Positions 1 to 15,000 of a DNA stretch of 64,000 bases are shown here, piece after piece. The first letter of the stretch is position 1, and each line of letters starts with the position of its first letter. A model generated the notes under the pieces. That model saw nothing but the letters and a program-made list of their open reading frames with translations, did no database searches and was not told where the DNA came from. The translations under genes and the position numbers were made by a program. Location: contig JBAZGS010000005.1 in assembly GCA_041652755.1 (NCBI GenBank), forward strand, positions 1-64,000, read 5' to 3'. The stretch is from JAQTTT01 sp041652755 (GTDB lineage: Archaea; Nanobdellota; Nanobdellia; Tiddalikarchaeales; Tiddalikarchaeaceae).

Positions 1-3000
1 TACAAGAATAATCCATAAGAATTATTATTACTCATTAAAATACTATTATTCAATACATCATTATAGTTTGAATAAACAAGGATTCCTCTTGATAATATTG
101 CTGAAGAATTAATTTCATTATTTGCTATAAAATTATTATGCCCATATGACAATATTCCTCTTCCTATTTTATTAATAACTATTTTATTATTTTCAAACAC
201 ACTATGATTAGTGTTGCTTGCTGCATAAATACCATAACTAGATGAACCATTTATAACAATATTATTATTTGACACTGTTGCATTAGATTTAGTTAATATG
301 AATATTCCATATGATGAGTTGGTTAAAGAGAGTATGTTACTATTGTTTACTAAATTGTTTAATCCTCTTAAATATATTCCAGCACTTTTGTTACCTACCT
401 CATTTCCTTCATAAATATTAATGTCTTTGATTACTGTATTGTTATATCTATTGCTTAGTAAAATTCCATAAACGTTGTAAGTGTCCACGGTTCCATAAGT
501 AATATTATAATTGTTTCCTGAAAAAACAATGTTGTTTGCTGAGATTGTGAAGCATGTTCCATTTGAAGAAACATTTGATTGTAGTTCATAAATAGTGTTG
601 GTATGGTTTAAGATTCCGCATGAATAAAGATTTTCTAATCCTATTGCAAAGAATGTCACATTAGTGTAATTCAAGTTGCCTGCAGTGTCATTAGCCCATG
701 CATGCAAAGTGTTTAATCCTGTGTTGAAAGTGACATAGCTTAGGTTAGTGTAAGTGTGATTAATTCCATTGTAATTGTACCATATATTGTCTCCGTCTGA
801 GCTGATATTTAGCAGTTGAGTTGTGTTAATATAAGTCGTGTTTATTGGGCTGATGATTTCAATAGTTGGGAAGGTTAAGTCTATGATGAAAGTAATATTA
901 GTAGCATTAGTGTTTCCCATTGTGTCATTAGCCCAAGCTTCTAAAGTGTTGCTTCCTTCTGTGAACTCAAATAGCACGGGTTCTGTATAATTGTAAGTGG
1001 TTCCATTCCAAGTGTACCAAACAGCATCTAAATGGTCATCAGTTGCTGAAATATTTACTAATTGTGTGGCATTATTGTATGAATTGTTTTGAGGAGTGAT
1101 TATTTCTATGCTTGGAGCTATTGTGTCAATTGTGAATGAAATGTTGGTGTAATTCAGATTGCCTGCTGAATCATTAGCCCAAGCGCTTAAAGTGTTATTT
1201 TTTTCTGCAAATGTTATGTTAACTGGTGCAGTGTATGAGTAGTTAGTGTTATTCCAAGTGTACCAAACAGCATCTAAATAGTCATCAGTTGCTGAAATGT
1301 TGACTAATTGAGTGGCATTATTATAGGTAGTGTTAACAGGTGAAATAATCTCTAAATTAGGGGCAACAGTGTCAATTGTGAATGAAACGCTTGAGTAATT
1401 AGTGTTGCCTGCTGAATCATTAGCCCAAGCGCTTAAAGTGTTGCTTCCTTCAGAGAAATCAATTAATAATTCTGAAGTGTAAGTGTAATTGGTGCCATTC
1501 CAGTTATACCAAACATTGTCCAAATTATCATCAACTGCTGAAATATTCACTAATTGAGTGGCATTATTATATGAACTATTTTGAGGAGCAATTATCTCTA
1601 AGCTAGGGTTAATTGTATCAACAGTGAATGAAACGCTTGAGTAATTAGTGTTTCCTATTGTGTCATTAGCCCAAGCGCTTAAAGTGTTGCTTCCTTCAGA
1701 GAAATCAATTAATAATTCTGAAGTGTAAGTGTAATTGGTGCCATTCCAATTATACCAAACATTTTCTCCGTCGCTTGAAATATTTACTAATTGAGTGGCA
1801 TTATTATATGTAGTGTTAACAGGTGAAATAATCTCTAAGCTGGAGGCTATTGAATCAACTGTGAATATAACAATTGAAGCATTCAATCCTCCGAATGAAT
1901 CATTAGCCCAGACTGTTATGTTATTAAGTCCTTCTACTGCAATTATTGATATATTGCAGTTTTGGCTGTTGTTACATAGTGAAGTGTTTAGCTCCCCATT
2001 TAATGAGTACCATGATTGGTTAATTGTTTCGCTAAAGCTTACATTTAATTCAAGTGATGTTGTTGTATATGTGGTGTTTTGAGGTAAATTAATGCTTATT
2101 TCTGGAGGTAAATTATATACAATTATTGTAACATTGTCAGTGTCATAGCCACTGTAAGCATCAGTTACTTTTAATTCAAGGGTGTAATTTCCAAAAATGT
2201 CAGGGCTAAATGTAGGGCTTGATGAGAACCTATTATTAATGCTTGAATTAGTTAATGATGAACTAATTGGCAAGTCAATGAAATACCATTCATAGATTAG
2301 TGGAGGATAAATTGTTGAACTGTTAGTTCCATTCAAGTAAGCAGTTTCGTATTCGTTTATTTCTTGGTCAATTCCTGCATCAGCAATTGTTCCATTTTCC
2401 AAATAAAGCATTACATAAGTTACATTATAGGCTAAATTTCCTGCATCATCCATTATGCTTGCATTTATTGTGTTATTCCCTGAGTTTAATGTAATAATAT
2501 GAGAGTAATTTCCTGAGCCATATTCATAATTTTCAAGCAAACCATTAATACTTAAGTAATCTATTCCTGATGAAGGTGAATAATCTTCATAAGTTCCACT
2601 TACAGTTATTTCAGGAGCGTAAACTATTGAAGGAAGCGCATCTATTGTTATATGAGGTGCGCGGGTGTCTATGAAGAATGTTCCTCCTGAAGTTATTGTT
2701 GTTCCTTCATTTGATGCATAATCATAACCTTTATATGAAAAGTATGCTGTTCCTTCTCCTGTTTCATTGGTTATTGTCATATTCATCCATAAATTATATC
2801 CATCTATTCCTGTAATGGTTAAAGAATAATTTATTCCTGTTTGAGGAGTGTAATTAAATGTTGAATTGCTGCGTAATGGTTCTGATGAAATTATTGTTAT
2901 ATTAACAAATCCTTCAGATAATGGCGATTCAGGATCTAGGACTATTGCTACTGTAGGAGGTATTATGTCAAAGACTACTTGGAAAACTTCGCTTGCTATG

Positions 3001-6000
3001 CTTGGATTTCCAACTGAATCATATGCTATTGCTGTTAAATTGTTAGTGCCGTTCAATAAGTTAACATTGTATGCATCAAATCCTCCTGTGCTGTTTGCAA
3101 AAACGCTGACTCCTAAGCTAGTGTTGTTTCTGAAGATTTCAACTCTTGAATTAGGCTCTGATTGGCCTACAAGGGTTATTGGCGAGACTGAAACAGGGCT
3201 TACTGGTATTGAGTAAAGTATTTCAGGCGCATTAGGTCCTGTTGTGTCAAGCACGAAATTTATAATATTAGACCAAGCGCTAGTGTCATTAACTTCATCT
3301 TTTCCTTGGACTCTTGCATAATATGTTCCGTCACCTAAATTAAGTATTTCGCTACCTAACCCTGAAAGAGTGTACTTTGAATAAATTTTTTGCCTTTGAG
3401 AGCTTCCGTGAACTCCATTATAAGGTGTTGCTAAAACGCTGTCATCTCCGTGCTCGAAATCCTCTGAAAAGATTATTCCTGTCATGTTTGATATTGTGAT
3501 ATTGTCAGCGTAAAGCTTGCTTCCTACTTTGGCATCATCATCGTTCACGTAAACTATTCTATCTATTACTAGGCTTGAGTTGCCATGAGCATTTACCCAG
3601 TCAATACCTAAATTCATTGTATAAATGTACCAGTTAGAGTCAGCTGGGTGGGAATCTCTTAGGCTTACATTCCAATTGCTTTTTTGGTTCTGGTTTTCCA
3701 TGTGTTGAGTGCCGTATAATTGGTAAATGTATTCTTTCCTGTTTGAGCCTGTGCCATAAGCAACTCCTATTCCATGTATTTCAGCGTAATAATCAGCCCT
3801 TACTGCGAATGATATTGTTGTTGAATTGTCAAGTATTATTGGATTTATTATTTCTTCAGCCCAGTCATTTCCTGTAAGTTCTAAAGAGAATGGATTAACA
3901 TCATCAGTTATTGATATTGCTCCTGTAAAATTCTCAGGTATGTTATTAATTGCTATGCTTGGCGATGAGAAATCGCTTGAGTTATAGTTAATCTGCAGGT
4001 TATAAGTCACATTAGTTCCATCAGGGTCAAGTGATTTGGAGTAAATGAATGTTGGAGTAGTATTGTTCGTTGGGCTTGTGAGGTTGTAGAGGGTTGGTTT
4101 TGTTGGAGCAATTCCATGCTTAACTATGAGTTCAAATTCTGCTTCGTTTCCCCATTGGCCAAGAGTGTTTTCTGCAATAATTTTAAGCCAGTAAGTTGTA
4201 TCATTAAGTGTTGAATTTGCGAAACTGATATTATTATATGTTGTCCAGTTGCCTGATTCGTTCATGAATGGGTGATTTGAGTGATTAGTGCTGAATGAGT
4301 AACTGTATCCTTTAAGGTTAACATCTGGTGGCATTGTCCAGTTAAAGTATGGAGTATTGTCGGGTTGTGCTATTCCTTCAAGTATTCTTTTTCCATTAAC
4401 TTTTTCCCAAGCGTTAATGCTGATTATATCCAGCTGTGTTGTGTTAATATAGAATGAGCTTACATTGTTTGCAGCATCCATCATATTATATGCTCTGTCT
4501 GTTGCGTTTGAAACTGAAACATTGGCTAATCCATCCAAGTAATCAGTAGGGTTTTCTATATTAACATCATAAGTGTATTCGAAAAGGTTGCTTACTTGCC
4601 AGTTTTCTTCAAAAATGAAGATGTTGTCAACATAGTAAGTGTCTGTGCCGTTTGCTATGTCAGCATCGTTCACGTAAATTATCCTATCTATTGTTTCATA
4701 GTCGCCATGAGCATTATACCAGTCAATTCCTAAATTAACTTCATAATAGTGCCATTCATTATCTACTGGATATGAGTCTCTTAAGCTTACATTCCAGTTG
4801 CTTTTTTGGTTCTGGTTTTCCATGTGTTGAGTGCCGTATAATTGGTAAATGTATTCATGCCTGTCAACTCCGCTTCCTATTGCAACTCCTATTCCTTGTA
4901 TTTCAGCAGAGTCTTCCATTTTAAGCCAAAATCCCATTTTAGTTTCATTGGTTAAATGTATTTGTATAGGTGTTGTGAAATTATTGTATAATTGTTCTCT
5001 CCAGTCATTTCCTGACATTTTAAGGCTGAATGTTCCGTTGACTGAATTTGATGAAACTATAAAGCTTGTCCTGTTTATGTCTTGTGTTGAACCGTGAACC
5101 CCATCATATGCTAAGTCAAGTATTTCAGAGTCATTGCTTTCGTATCCTTCGAAGAATTTTTTCTTAGAATTCAGCATTGCCTCATATGAAACATCAACTG
5201 TTCCATTCTGGTCAATGCTTATTAAAGGAGTATTTTCATTGACTGGCTCGTTGAATTCAGCTGTTATTTTCAGCTTTCCAGCAGGAACGCTTGAGTTATC
5301 TTTGCTGTAAGTTATGTTAATAATGTAAGGTTTTTGAGTGTCAACATTGAAGTAAGTGAAGCTGAATCCAACATTACCCATTGAATCATTAGCCCAAACT
5401 GTTATGTTATTAAGTCCTTCTACTGCAGTTAATGACTTATTGCATTGTTGGCTGTTGTTGCATAATGAAGTGTTTAGCTCCCCATTTAATGAGTACCATG
5501 ACTGGTTAATTGTTTCGCTAAAGCTTACATTTAATTCAATGCTTGTAGTGTTATAGTAAGCATTATGGGGTGAAATTATTTCAACTATTGGAGGAATAAG
5601 ATCTACTGTAAACATTACTTGAGTGTGGTTCGTATTTGATGCAGTGTCATTAGCCCAAGCATGCAAAGTGTTGCTTCCTGCTGTAAAATTGATTAGTATT
5701 GGTGAAGTGTAAGTGTAGTTGGTGCCGTTCCAGTTATACCAAACTGTTTCTCCATTGCTTGAAATATTGATTAATTGTGTAGAATTAGTATAAGTAGTAT
5801 TTATTGGTGAGATTATTTCAATAGATGGCAAAACAGTATCTATTGTGAATGTAACCTCTTCATGGTTAGTGCTGATTATTGAATCATTAGCCCAAGCATG
5901 CAAAGTGTTGCTTCCTTCAGAAAAATTAATTAGCACTGCTGAAGTATAAGTGTAATTGGTGCCATTCCAAGTATACCACACAGAATCTAAGTTGTCATCT

Positions 6001-9000
6001 GTTGCTGAAATATTGACTAATAAAGTGGCATTGTTATAAGTAATATTTTGAGGGGATATTATGTTAATTATTGGATGAGCTGGTTCGAGCACAGTTGTCA
6101 GGGGAGCATAGTCTCCGCATCCTGAAAAGTTGCAGATGAATTTGCCATCTGAAGTGGTAATATTGTATGGCACTGCACCTATTATGCCTATGTAATACTC
6201 AGGGATTGATGAGTTCGCATTGCCTTTCACAAGTATGCTGCCATTCAGCACATTAGAGTATATATTTCCTTGGTTTTTGCCATCAATTAATGCATTATAA
6301 TAATTGCTTCCATTAGTGTCGTTTATGTATAAGCCGCTTGTGCTTGTAAAGTTGTTCAAGCTAAAAGTGTTGTTATAAGATGTTGGCAAAAGAGTGATGA
6401 GTGTTCCTGAAATTGATGAAAAAGTGTTATAAGTGAAGGTGTTATTTCTTGCTCCTGTTAAATATAATGGTTTAAAAGAGTTTGAATAGAATGAATTGTT
6501 AGTCACTGAGAATCCGAATCCTGCAAGGTATAATCCATAAGAAGTTTGGCTTATGAATGTGTTGCCTATAAGGTTAAGCCCTCCTGAGTTAACATAAGGC
6601 GAATAAAATGCTATTCCTGTTGCATTAAAAGTATTATTTATGAAAGTTATGTTTGGTGAAGTTGTCACTGAGCCTCCTGCAACATCTCCCCACCAGAAAG
6701 CCATTCCATTAGTTGCAATAATAGTGTTGTTAATATATGTATGGTTTACTGAACCGCACCACGTTTCAACTACCCTGTTAGGCGCAATGAAATAGTTATC
6801 CTTAATTAAATAGTTGTTTCCGCATGGAATCATTCCCCCATAAACTGTATTGTTTATAATGCTTATATTTTTTACAATGCCTGTATTAAGTTCAATAACA
6901 TTAAGTGAAATGGTACTGTTTCCATAAACAATATTGTTTGACAGTTCAAGGTTTTGGGTGAATCCTGAAACATAAATTGCGGAGTAATTGGAAGAGTTTA
7001 TTATGTTATTATTAATCATATTTGAATCGCCATCTCCTTTGATATAAATTGAATAATTCTCTGACAAGATTGTATTGTTATAAAAATTCAAATATGCTGG
7101 TCCTTTTGAATAGAATCCGCATCCTGATGAAAGGTTAGAATGCAAAGTATTGTTTGTTATGAGTGCGTTATGCGCTTGCTGTTCAAGAGAGATTGCTCTA
7201 TCAAAACCTTCTATGAAGCAATTCTTGATTGTTGTATCTTGTGCACTGGAAATAACTCCTGATGTTCCTGCAACATTGTTACCTATTATTTTATGGCCTT
7301 TGCAGTCAAGGGTTATGTTTTCAGCTGAAATATTCATGCAAGTCAAGCCATTAATGTAACTGTCAGATGTCAGGTTGTATACAGTGTTTGGTTCATTCAG
7401 TGTTCTGCAGTCTGATACTAAGACATTGTTTGAAGTCATCCATTCTGATGAATTCACTGATGTAAAGTTCACTTTTATTTTGCAGTACCAATTGTCATTG
7501 GTTACTAAGCTGTCTGAAGTTATGGTAGACAGCTCTATTAATGCATCTGAAGGCAGGTTCAAATAAGTGCCTGCTCTGGCGCTTTGGTTCACATCATTTT
7601 TGTACCATTCATAATAAACTGTGGATGAGTTTTCATAGTTGTTAGAAACACGTAGTGTGCAGCTAAGATTTTCAGTTTTTCTCACTGAAGGCTGAGGCGC
7701 AAGGTAGAATTCATCAATGCTTACTGGCAAACCTGTTACAAGAGTGTATGGATGGAAGTCTGAACCATAACCTATCCATTTATCACCCACTGATGATGAG
7801 CTGAATGGCCTTGAAGAGCCGCTGTCAGCCCAATTATCAGAGTTAGAGTCAGTGATATTGTAAACTTCCCAAGCGCCGCTTCCGTTTAATAAATAGTAAA
7901 TATTACCAATTGAGGAATCGCTGAAGTTATTTAATGGTGAATGGTTCTCTATCCAGTAATCTCCTGTGAAATTATTCATCAAGAAAACGTTTGAGTACGA
8001 GTGGTATCCTAAATAAATTATTGAGTTGTTGAAGTTAGTTGAGGATATGAAGGTGTTGTTTGTAACTGATGAGTTGCTTGATGACAAAAACACTATTCCG
8101 AAAGAAGAAGTGTCTATTTTATTGTTAGTAATGTTGAATGATGACATGGCAGCTTTGTAAGTCTCGGTTATTTCATAGTCTGAAAGCTCATGGTCATAGA
8201 TGAATAATTCGTCAATTGAGCCGTTAAACACTCCTTCTCCATTAGGGCAAGCTACAGTATTATGCCCCTCTGAAAGCGTGAGGTTTTCAGCACTAGGCAA
8301 TATTGCCCCATAAGGGATAATCTTGCTTGCGATTAGCTTTCCGTTGTAGTAGATTTTTTGCAGCCCTGTTGTTTGGTTGTATGTGACTAACAAGTTTGTC
8401 CAAGTTTTTAATGGAATACTGTTACCCCAAGAGAATAATCTGCTTGGGTTGTCAGTGCCTACATCCCATGTGATTGAGCGATCCTGTTCAAGAACAATGT
8501 CAACTCCCTCCCAAGTGCCCCAGTTGTAAGAGCCTGTTCTTAGTATTGAACGCCAATTATTGTAGCCATCGCAGTCAGGATTGCTGTTTAGATAAATCCA
8601 CATTGAGATTGTTATGCTTTCCGGGCTTAAGCTATCATTGTTTCCGAAATTAATATAGTCATCAAGTCCATCAAAATAGTAAGCTCCGCTGAATATACCT
8701 GGGCTCCATAAAGGCATCCTGCTGCTGTTTCCTCCTCCTAATGTTCCGTTGTTGTTGTTGCCAGAATCATCAGGCACTGCATTAGTCATGTTTGAAGTGA
8801 TGTTTGCATCAAAGTTCCAGTATGAAACAATGCCGCTTGACTGCACAATTGATGAATCACTTGAGAAGAAAAGCCCTTGGCCTCCTTCCATTAAAGAAGT
8901 AATATTGTTGTTGTGTATTTCTCCATGGCTGCCTAAATAAAACATTGCAATGTCATAATCTTTAATGTTGCAGTTTCTTACTGTGAAATTTGTTGAATTC

Positions 9001-12000
9001 GCATAGATTGCAATGCTGCTTGTGAGGTTTATTCCGCTTATATTGTAGCCATTGCAATCCAAGGTAATGTTTGTGTTCTGGACATCTATGCACATTGCCC
9101 TGCCTTCTTGAAGGCCGAAAAGCGAATGGGTAAGAACATAAGTGGTGTTTGCAGAGGTTAAGTTCATGCAGTCTAAATAAAGTGCGGTGTTGATTGTGAA
9201 AGTTACGTTAGCGTATCCTATATTTCCATAGCTGTCATTTGCCCATGCATGCAAAGTGTTGCTTCCTTCATTGAAGGTAATATTTAAAGGAGCAGTGTAA
9301 GTAATGTTAGTGCCGTTCCAGTTATACCAGACATTGATGCCATCACTGCTGATATTCACTAAATTTGTTAGGTTATAATAAGTGGTGTTTTGCGGTGATA
9401 TTATAGTTATTACTGGATAAGTGATATTCAGCAAAGGTGCGAAGATGCTGAATGATGTGATGTTTGCCCAAACATAATTGTTTTCTGTGTCAATGCCATA
9501 ATCATTTGAGAATTCAGCAGGGTTATAATGCCATGTGCTGTTGTATTTTGCTAGTCTCCAGTCAATTTCATTGCCCATTAAAGCTGATTCATTGTATGAG
9601 AGGTTAAGCATTGCCCAATCAAGACCTGCGTATCCTGCGCTTACATTTATGAAAACTCCGCAATCATAGTAGCCTTCAGTTCCAGGGTTAACGTCTGATT
9701 TAAGTGTAATTGAGCCTGAAAAGTTCAAGCTTAATGAATTTCCATCAACTGTCAAGTTTTTAAAAATTACGCTGCCAGGAACTGTAGTGACCATGTTTAA
9801 AGCCAAAGTTCTCATGGTTTCAACAGTGTTATTGATATAGTTCATGTTTGATTCGGATGTGCTCTCATGTATTCCGACGCTTGAGTTGCCAAAATAGTTA
9901 TTCAGGATTTCGCAGCCTGAAGTGCTGCTGAAGAAAAGCGCTATTGAGCCTGAGTCAGAGATATTATTGTTGCTAATTGTTGAATTCTTAGTCCCTATCA
10001 AATATATTCCCATTTGAGTATTATGTATTGTATTATTTGTTATGGTTGTGTTATATCCTGAAGGGCTCATGCTTTTTATTCCAAAATAATATTCTGATAT
10101 GTCGCAGTTCTTTATTGTTGTGAAATTAACATTTTCAAAGTTCACTCCACTAGTATCATTTAAGATATTACCTTCTATTTTTTTGCCTCTACATTCAAGA
10201 GTAATGTTGTTTGCTTGGATTTCTATGCAGGTGTTTCTTCCATCTTGCACTCCTAATATATCTGATGATAGTTCATAAGTCATGTTTTCAACAGTAAGGT
10301 TGGCGCATTCATTTATGCCAATCACTGTCTCGAAGATGCTGTAGTTCATTAGTTCAGTCTCGTTGTAGTTCCCGCTTGTGTCATTAGCCCACCATTTGTA
10401 AGAGTAATTTCCTGCTGAAAGGTTTAAGAAATTATTTGAGCTTTCAGTGTAATTAATTCCGTTTAAAGTGAAGATGACTGTGTCAACTTCTTTATTATCT
10501 GTCCATGTAATATTAAACCAGTATTCATTATACTGCGAATAAGGTGCTGGACTTAGAGGGCTTACTATTATGTTATAATATTTAGGACTTATTGTATCAG
10601 GTATTATTAATGGGAATTCATCCGAGATTAAGCTGTTTATTTCATAAGGAGTATCTCCAATTCCGTTATTGTCAAAATCGTCACCTGAATAGTCGCTGTA
10701 ATAGTTTCCTCCTTCATAATTTCCTCCTATAATGTTTTTCCTATAAGCAAGATTAATGTTGTATTCATTCTCATTTTTTTCTTCGCTTTCAAATATAGGT
10801 ATGCTTATTGAGTAATTTTCAGGCGAGCTTATTTCACTTAAGCATGTTGAGTTTATTATGTAGTTGCTTCCGTTGCCTTGCGCTAAAAAGAAGTTAGGGC
10901 AGATGTAGTCGCATTCATAATCATCCCAGTATCCCATGCTTACAACATCGTCGCAGGTTTCAAAGCCGAAACTTTCTGTATTAAAAAACACGGTTAAATT
11001 CGAACTTGGGTTATATTCATTAATTTTTACAAGGAATACTCCATAATTTTGGGTTCCGTTAATGTAATCATAATCTAAAGCTTGGTTTTCTCCACTTATG
11101 CTTTCACTTTCAGTGTCAAAAATTTCATTAAGATATAAAATTTCATTATAATTGTATCCTTCATTACCTATATAGTCTATTCCATTGTAGCTTAAGGGAG
11201 TATAATTCATTATATAATAATCATAATAATCCCTACTAGTGTCGCTTATTGGAGTGTTTGCATCAAAGATGTTGTTGTAAATAATGTTATTATATGAGTA
11301 TTTTATTTTTCCTCCGTAAGTCTCTAAATTTTTGTATTCAAGACTTGGATAATTGCTATTTGTTACATTAGCTATTTCATTCAGGCATGACTCGTTCAGC
11401 AAGTAATCCTCTCCTGCTCCTTGGGCTATCCATAGCCTGCAAGTGTAGTAGCAGGGCATTGTTGTGCCATTCGGAGCTCCCATCATTTCAAGAACTGGAG
11501 CCCACCAATCATCAACGTCATCGCAGGTTTCGAAGTCTTCATTAATTATTATTGTTGAATTGCCCATTCCGGATTCTCCCATCATTGAAACATCCTGCAA
11601 AACCAATGTTAAATCTTTTGTGCCATTTATCCATTCATCCTCATTTAACAGGCTTGTGTCATCTTCAGAAACGAATGTTGGAGACCTATCCAGCTCGAAG
11701 ATATTGCTTGGGAGATATAATAATGTTGTGAAGTTAGAGTTATCATAAGTGAAGTAATAATAGCTTGACAGGTATGATTGAATCAAACTTGTTATGTTGT
11801 TTTTGTAAAAAGTGCTGTTTTGCACGATTTTCATTTCAAGCCCGTTAATATTATTTGTTAAAGTGTTGTTTGTTATATTTAATCCTGATGATTTTTCTAT
11901 AATGATTCCTTTATTGCTTGAACTTAGTTTATTATTTAATAAAGTTATGTTGTTTGAGTTTGAAATCTCTACTGCTTCGTCAAAGCCTTCAATGTTGCAG

Positions 12001-15000
12001 TTAAGCAATGTGAATCTTTGGGTATTAATTCTTACTCCTGTCTTAAAACCTACTCCTATTAATGTTGAATTATTACAGTTTATTGTTGAATTGTAAGGCG
12101 CATCTATGAAATCATCATATCCATCTGATTCATAAGTTCCTGCGCAGACATTGTAGTAAGAATCAGCATTAAAATAATAGTTTCTTACTAAAGGAAGGGT
12201 GTATTCGTCAAAATCGTTGCAGTCAATATCTTCACTTAAGCAGTTGCTTAAGTTTCCATAAGCTCCGAATCCGTCGCCATCATTGTCAACGCAGATGGAT
12301 TGATTAACATTAAGGGTTAATGGCAAGTAATCATAAACTGAAGTTGATATACTATAATTAGTTTCTCCTATTCCATCACCATCAGTGTCTTGCCCAGTAT
12401 AATCACTGTAATAATTTCCTCCTTTACTTGCTCCACCTATAATATTTAATCCTGATGTTTTTGTTATGTTCCAATTGTTCATCTCAACTGATTCATTAGT
12501 ATAATTTAAGAATGGCTGTGATTCACAAGATTCGCACTCAACCACTCCTTCAAAGTCAGGTGCGCAAGTCATGTTTATTGAGTAATCATTGCCATCACCA
12601 TTTGAAGTGTAAATCTCTTTGCAGAAATACTTGCAATCATACCTTTCATTATAATTATTTACATCTTCGCAGCTCTCAAAATCATAATATTCATTATCAA
12701 AGTAAAAAGTCATATTCCCTTCATACTCATCATCTGCTAGGAAGAATCCGAAACTGTGGTCTCCATTTATGTATCTTGATTTTATAACATCAGTTCTTGA
12801 CAAGTAATAGTCATCATCAATAATTAAAAATTTCATGCCTCCATTGTTTCCTGAATAATTAACTCCCCCATAAATGAGCATGAATAGTGATGCATTATAT
12901 CCTGTCATGTAACCTTCATTATTGTCAATAGCATTATTTGGGTTTGACAAGTAGTTATTGTAAATTGTGTTGTTGTAGCTGTCAATTACATTTATTCCTG
13001 TTGAATTCATTATTCCATAATTAATATAAGGAGGATAAGCTAATCCTTCGCTGATATTTGCAAGCTCATTAAAGCATGACTCGTTCAGCAAGTAATCCTG
13101 GTTTTCTCCTTGCGCTATCCATAAATTGCAGGTGTAGTAGCATGGAATAGTTGTGCCATTTGGTGCTCCCATCATTTCAAGTATTGGAGCCCACCAAGCA
13201 TCAACTTCGCTGCAATTATTGAAAGCTTGATTCATTAAAATAGTGGTATTTCCTATGTATCCTTCTGACATTAATGATAAATCTTGAAGTATTACAGTTA
13301 AATCCTCTGTTCCGTCAACAAAACTGCAGTCAGGTTCTATAAGTGCTTGAGTGTCTTCTTCAATCCAGCATTGAGGCTCTCCTCCGTATTCAGTGAAAAC
13401 GTTTTCTGGAATCAGCATTGTCATTCCTTGGCTTCCGAAGCTTTCTCCATCATAAGTGAAATATTGGTTGCTTATAGTGTATGCTGACTTGTTTGATGTT
13501 GCATTGTTTGAGTAAAACATTGAATTCTCTGCATCTTCAATAAGTATTGAATTATAACAATCAATGAAAGTGTTGTTGTAGATGTTATCATTATATGAGT
13601 GGGATTCTATTCCATTAAGGCAGTCAGTGAAAGTGTTGTTGTAAGCTTCAGTCCTTGAATAAGTATTAATTCCTGTGTCAAATCCTCTTAAATTGCAGTT
13701 TTTCACAATGCTGTTTGATGAATGAGTCATCAGAAAATCAAGATTATAGCTTCCTATTATTAATGAGTTGTTGCAATCAAACGTTATCCATTCATGGTCT
13801 AAAGATACGACTCTGCTTTCATCATAGTCTGAGATGTTGAAATAATACGTGTTTGTGCAAATAGTATATGTTGTGTTGTATTCATAATTTCCATAATAGA
13901 ATGCTAAAGGAAATGTGTGATTATCAAAGTCATTGCAGTCTAAAAGGTCAGGGTATTCGCAGTCGCTTAAATTTCCATCTCCTCCAAAGCCGTCATTGTC
14001 AATGTCAATGCAGTTGCTTGTTGTCATAACTAAAGGCAAATAATCATAAGTTTCATCATTTATTTGGTAAGCCTCTTCTCCTATGAAATCAGCTGTTGTG
14101 TCTTCTCCTTCATAGTCATTGTAGTAGTTTCCTCCAATGTAATACTTGCCTAAAATATTTGTTCCAAGAGTTTTTGTTAAATTGTAATGATTGCCTGATG
14201 AATTGTCAACTACATTGTTTACAGTGTCAAAGTAATTGTTGAAGATTATATTATTTGTTGATGAGTCGTTTAATATTATTGCAGTGCTGTTCACAAAACC
14301 GTATCTAATATATGGAGGATAAGTTAATCCTTCAGTAATGTTAAACTCTTCATTGAAGCATGACTCATTCAGGGTGTAATCATTTCCTGCACCGTTAGCA
14401 AGGTATAGTACGCAGGCATAGTAGCAGTTTGCTATTCCTTCTCCTCCTTCTATATTTTCATTCCACCACTCCTCAAAGTCATTGCATGATTCCATTTTTC
14501 TAGTTATAAGAAAAGTTGCATTGGCTGTGTTGTTTTCTCCTTCTCCGAAATCAACTTCAAGGAAGACTGCTGAAATATTTTTTGTTCCATCAGGGCCGAA
14601 TCCTGAAACAACAGTGTCATCTTCAATGATTAATTGCATTTCAGAATCTCTTTCCATAATATCTTCAGAACCTATGAATGCGAATAAGCTTTCAGCTCCA
14701 AGATACGTGGTTGATTGCGTGCTTGACAAATACTCATAACTGCCGCTTGAAATGAATCTGTTGCCATAAATCAATGAATTATTGGCATTTGATATAACAA
14801 TTGGAACTGTAGTGTTTATGAAATTATTTAATATTATTGAAGCATTATTTGATTCTTCCATGCTTATTGCTTGGAATGAATTAGAAATAGTGTTGTTTTC
14901 AATCTCGAACCTTTGGGCATAATTAGCCCATATTACTGTCTGGTAATTGCTTATGTTGCAATTTTTAATGGTTGTATCACTTGTAATATCAAATAATTCG